From Chloropicon primus (lineage: Eukaryota > Chlorophyta > Chloropicophyceae > Chloropicales > Chloropicaceae): DNA of 64,000 bases. The position numbers were made by a program, and so were the translations under genes. The stretch lies in the NCBI GenBank assembly GCA_023205875.1, contig CP060769.1, forward strand, positions 372,001-436,000, written 5' to 3'. This document shows, in pieces, positions 60,867 to 64,000 of this stretch (position 1 is the stretch's first letter; each line of letters starts with the position of its first letter). The notes under the pieces are model-generated. The model was not told the origin of the DNA. It saw only the letters and a list, made by a program, of their open reading frames with translations, and made no database searches.

Positions 60867-61171
60867 GGAGGCCTTAATTGTACGATAACCAGAGTCTCCG
60901 TTTAACACTTCCCCTTGACTCCACCATCTTTTTGGTAGTAAATTATTTTCCCATCCACAGGTCCTCCAGCTCGCCCGACCTCCCGAGAAGAAAAGAGAAG
61001 CGAGGCGAGAGGAAGTCAAGTCGACGGCGGAGGAGCGTCGAGACAGGAGGAAGGGTCGGGGTATAAGGAACGCGTCAGAAGCTTCTCTCTCTCGTCTTCC
61101 GAGAGACCCCTCGCTCGAGAGAAACAACGCGGTGGCGAAGATTTGAGAGAGAGATCCAGAGATCCAGAGAT

Positions 61172-61212
<41 letters not shown>

Positions 61213-61239
61213 CCATCGCAGAGCACAGGGAGGAGCACC
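60867..61239. other. Noncoding: upstream of the second SDR
   Basis: A GA-rich run with GATCCAGA repeats (61145-61212). CTTCCGAGAGACCCCTCGCT near 61098 is a weak variant of the recurrent element. No gene is seen. Confidence 0.5.
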
Positions 61240-62316
61240 ATGAGTCGGTGGGCGAAAGATTTCGCTGGCGTTACGTACGACGTCCTTTTCCAACGGTGGA
61301 TCTGCCGCAAGGTTCCTGCCATGCGAAACATAGGAGACGAAGACATCGTTGGACTGAACGTGGTGGTGACGGGTTGCACCAGTGGAATCGGAAAGGCAGC
61401 TGCCTACGAGTTTGCCAGGAGGGACTGCAACTTGTTTCTCGCATGCAGGAACTCGTCCAAGGGGGAGAAGCTGAGGGGGGAGCTCCTTGAGATGTGTCGG
61501 AAGGAAGGCGGATCCAAGAAGAGGAACAACAACATAAGGATTATGATACTGGACCTGTCCAGCTTGGACTCTGTGGTGTGTTTTGCCAAGGAGTTCAACA
61601 GTATGAAGGTGCCCCTGGACGTGTTGGTGAACAATGCAGGAGTGTTTGCCATGGGTGCGCCAAGGACGATGTGTCTCGGGAAATACGAGCTCCACCTGTT
61701 GACAAACTTTTTGTCGAATGGTTTGCTGACACTTCTTTTGCTCCCGAGTCTGCTAAGGGCAGCGGGCTCGAAGGGCGGCAAGTCCAAGGTGATTATGGTG
61801 AACTCAAAGCTGCACCAGATGTGCACGGGGTTCAAGTTCGGCGATCCAAATTTCGACAAGGGCTACCATTCCAAGAAGGCTTACTCGCAGAGCAAGCTCG
61901 CGCAGTTCTTGTTCACGAACGCCCTTCGAACAAAGCTGCAGAGTATCGAGGGCGCCAAGGGTTCAGCGGCGTCGAGGGTTCAGCTGATGACCCTCCACCC
62001 AGGGAACGTCACCACTGACGTCGTTCGGACGCTTCCAAACATCGTGCAGAAAGCTTATAACACCATCATGCCGCTGTTTCTCCTGAGCCCGGAGGAGGGG
62101 GCGAGGTCCACGCTCTTTGCGGCGACGGCGTCGACGGCGAACGACGATTCCAAGGAAGTTTTCAATTACTTCAACTCGAACTGCGAGCCCACGATGCCGA
62201 GCGTGGAAGCGAGGGATCCAGCGGAGGCTCAGAAGGTCTGGGAGTGGACCCTCGGCGAAGTCGATCCTTACCTGTCCAAGGAGGCCAAGGAGTTGGTGCT
62301 TGCGATGAATGTGTGA
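61240..62316 (+). CDS. Short-chain dehydrogenase, RDH/DHRSX-like
   Basis: 358 residues, no intron. A 40-residue N-terminal extension precedes VVVTGCTSGIGKAAAYEF (NAD(P) site at 44-51), then LDLSSLDSVVCFAKEF, DVLVNNAGVFAMG and KAYSQSKLAQFLF (Y-x3-K). The usual catalytic serine falls in IMVNSKLHQM. LHPGNVTTDVVR is typical of the retinol-dehydrogenase-like branch. The substrate is unknown. The sequence differs enough from the SDR at 2,250 that the two are not a recent duplication. Confidence 0.85.
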   Translation: MSRWAKDFAGVTYDVLFQRWICRKVPAMRNIGDEDIVGLNVVVTGCTSGIGKAAAYEFARRDCNLFLACRNSSKGEKLRGELLEMCRKEGGSKKRNNNIRIMILDLSSLDSVVCFAKEFNSMKVPLDVLVNNAGVFAMGAPRTMCLGKYELHLLTNFLSNGLLTLLLLPSLLRAAGSKGGKSKVIMVNSKLHQMCTGFKFGDPNFDKGYHSKKAYSQSKLAQFLFTNALRTKLQSIEGAKGSAASRVQLMTLHPGNVTTDVVRTLPNIVQKAYNTIMPLFLLSPEEGARSTLFAATASTANDDSKEVFNYFNSNCEPTMPSVEARDPAEAQKVWEWTLGEVDPYLSKEAKELVLAMNV

Positions 62317-62535
62317 TTCATTTGTTACAAAAAGATATGTTATTTTGGAAAAAGGATACTTTTGTTAGGGGTGGGGGGGGGGCCGAACGAAAATCAAACC
62401 AAACCAAACTAAACCAAACCGAACGTTCGCTGCTTCCTCCTTGCTTCCAATCCCGATTCCTTTCCGTTCCCATAATACAATATTACCGTCCACTGTACAA
62501 TATAACTTCGTTCTATTTCATCGTATCCTGTTCCA

Positions 62536-63510
62536 TCACAATCGATTGGATTGCTGCGTCGTCAGCATATCCTCTATTGTGGGGTCCTCTGAAATATTGT
62601 TCAAACCCGATGGAGTATCCGTCAAGCTATCCGAATCACTCGTGCCGTCCGCCACTCTCTTGTTGAAGGAGTTCCTGCCATCGTTGAAGGAGTTCCTGCC
62701 GTCGTTGAAGGAGTTCCTGCCGTCGTTGAAGGAGTTCCTGCCGTCCGAGTTGAAGGAGCCCCTCGGGGAGTTATTTGCTGTGCTCACGGGCGTGACAAGA
62801 TCCTGCTCCTCTTCCTTCTCATCGAGGCTGCCACTCCTGCCATCTGCAAAAATGTTTCCCAACCCAGGCGAGTCCCTTGGCATGGAGATCGACGAGGACC
62901 TTCGGCCCTTCCGAAGGTTCTTGAAAAAATCAACAATGCTGCTTCGCCTCCGCCTGCTCCTGATGGTGGCTTCGCTCGGCCCTGAAGGAGTCTTGCCAGC
63001 GTCCTGAGAAGCCCGCCGGATCTTCCTCTGAACCTTCTGGCTCTGTTCCTGCTCACCCTTCTCAAACCTCGCCAGCTTCCTGCGGACTTCCATCTCCTTC
63101 CTCAGGTTGTACTGGAAGGTCTCCTTGCGCTTCTCCTTGATCTCCTGCTTGGACTGAGACCGCTTCTCGGCCCTCTTGGTCAACTCCATCGCCTTCTGAG
63201 AAGGCTTGTGGGCCGACAGGAACGACTGGGACTTCTTCCAAGCCTTGCCGTCCTTGATCGGCCTCAGCGAAGGCTGCAGCTTTGACTCCTTCTTCTTGTT
63301 CTTCATGTTGTTGATCGCTTTCAGGGTTTCCAGCTCTTGCTTCAAGCGGAGCTTCTCCTCTATCAGGCACTTTCTGCAGTAGATGGGGTCACCCCTCTTC
63401 ACGTACCACATCTTGGCCTCCTCGATACTCAACTGGTTCTGCGTCTTGTCCGCGCTCTTCTCGCACACGGAGCAGACTATGATGGCAGAATCACCTAAGC
63501 AGCAAAGCAT
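62536..63510 (-). CDS. Unknown Zn-ribbon-like protein with NSFNDGR repeats
   Basis: 324 residues from ATG 63510; TTCTTCCAG just upstream could be an acceptor, so an extra 5' exon is possible. The N-terminus holds two CxxC pairs (VCSVCEKSAD and IYCRKCLIEE) that could bind one zinc. A long basic helix follows (residues 50-190, K/E/R-rich). RSRRRRSSIV and RKGRRSSSIS look like basophilic-kinase sites. Four tandem NSFNDGR heptads lie near residue 270. No family recognised. Confidence 0.65.
   Translation of the reverse strand: MLCCLGDSAIIVCSVCEKSADKTQNQLSIEEAKMWYVKRGDPIYCRKCLIEEKLRLKQELETLKAINNMKNKKKESKLQPSLRPIKDGKAWKKSQSFLSAHKPSQKAMELTKRAEKRSQSKQEIKEKRKETFQYNLRKEMEVRRKLARFEKGEQEQSQKVQRKIRRASQDAGKTPSGPSEATIRSRRRRSSIVDFFKNLRKGRRSSSISMPRDSPGLGNIFADGRSGSLDEKEEEQDLVTPVSTANNSPRGSFNSDGRNSFNDGRNSFNDGRNSFNDGRNSFNKRVADGTSDSDSLTDTPSGLNNISEDPTIEDMLTTQQSNRL
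62662..62745 (-). repeat. 21-bp tandem repeat (four units) in coding sequence
   Basis: Four copies of a 21-bp unit encoding NSFNDGR, identical except for one base. Confidence 0.95.
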
Positions 63511-63651
63511 CTTGGCAGGTCTCGGCTGGAAGAACCTCTCAACAGCAGCCACCGAATTCCTTTGGTGAACTTAAAAAAAATCTTTTGCTCGTTCCCTCTC
63601 CTTGAGGACCTTGTCTTGAAGCAAGTTATGTAAGAGAGTGACACGAGGGAC

Positions 63652-64000
63652 TCAATCAACTGCCTGTGACATGCTCATGCTCCACGGTTGGCATGCGAAA
63701 AACAAAATGTTGTTGTGGGTCTTGTTCCTGTTCCCAATGCAGCGAGCCAAGGTGTGTATCTCAAAGCCAAAGAGAACAGGAAGGGACCCTGTGATGCAAA
63801 ATTCTTGCAAGCCTCGCGGAGTGGTGAACCCTTTGACCCCTTTGCTCTCCGCTTGGGCCACCCAACTACTCAAGGGGCCAAAATACTTGGCCTTGGCTCC
63901 AACGACTTTGCTCTTATGAACCTCCTGGACGATACCGGTCACCAAATGAGACAAGCGAGGGGTCCACCGAAAGCTTGGAAGCAGACGGTTCGTCTTGCGT
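63652..64000 (-). CDS. Unknown protein, C-terminal part (5' end outside window)
   Basis: At least 115 residues, open from the right edge to the stop at 63652. It begins RKTNRLLPSFRWTPRLSHLV and includes KAKYFGPLSSWVAQAESKGV, FTTPRGLQEFCITGSLPVLF, GFEIHTLARCIGNRNK and a short hydrophobic stretch ILFFACQPW. The composition is unlike random frame reading. No start codon lies in the window and no family is recognised. Confidence 0.5.
   Translation of the reverse strand, partial: RKTNRLLPSFRWTPRLSHLVTGIVQEVHKSKVVGAKAKYFGPLSSWVAQAESKGVKGFTTPRGLQEFCITGSLPVLFGFEIHTLARCIGNRNKTHNNILFFACQPWSMSMSQAVD

Overview
The window is nuclear DNA from a photosynthetic eukaryote. It is GC-rich by eye. Genes lie on both strands, introns run from about 70 to 370 nt with GT-AG ends and a CTGAC-like branch site, and there are many CT/GA and GT microsatellites. 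A green-lineage alga with a primary plastid fits best (inference). The plastocyanin is of the green type, SufC is nuclear, the starch-branching enzyme and the DA2-like RING ligases resemble those of plants, and the plastid-type proteins begin with basic, Ser/Ala-rich leaders without a visible ER signal peptide. TGTAA, the poly(A) signal of chlorophytes, lies 34-71 nt after at least five stop codons.

Layout. 1-5.3 kb: partial GNAT acetyltransferase, an unknown membrane protein, a short-chain dehydrogenase and the AAA+ ATPase PCH2/TRIP13. 5.8-6.8 kb: a 1-kb minisatellite. 6.9-9.2 kb: an intact Fanzor-type (TnpB-like) RNA-guided nuclease on the minus strand, with a foldable candidate guide-RNA scaffold just 3' of its stop, head to head with plastocyanin. 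10-22 kb: unknown protein, BRE1-like RING ligase, starch-branching enzyme, SAP-domain coiled-coil protein and IQ-motif protein. 22.9-30 kb: retinoblastoma-related protein (telo-box plus E2F site upstream), EngB GTPase and three unknown proteins. 30-36 kb: FAD monooxygenase, a bacterial-type ABC solute-binding protein split by five introns, an alpha/beta hydrolase and SufC. 37-44.6 kb: WD40 protein, 3-beta-HSD-like enzyme, R-SNARE and a secreted YHYH protein. 45-57 kb: two DA2/SIP5-like RING ligases in tandem, a DDX51-like helicase, an unknown nuclear-type protein, a uridine kinase-CYTH fusion and an unknown helical protein. 57-64 kb: N-CoR-like SANT protein, a second SDR and two unknown proteins, one cut by the window edge.

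Three things stand out beyond single genes. First, the Fanzor and its candidate omegaRNA. Second, two introns of the solute-binding-protein gene that resemble each other like introner elements. Third, a composite upstream element (CTTTCGTTTGATACC or CTTTCGAAAGAGCCCTCACTTGA and variants) that recurs in front of about ten unrelated genes. It often sits inside local tandem duplications, and once inside a 126-bp block that is 124/126 identical upstream of two different enzyme genes.

Coordinates of spliced genes are whole spans; exon limits are given in the text and were checked by reading-frame arithmetic, not by transcripts.
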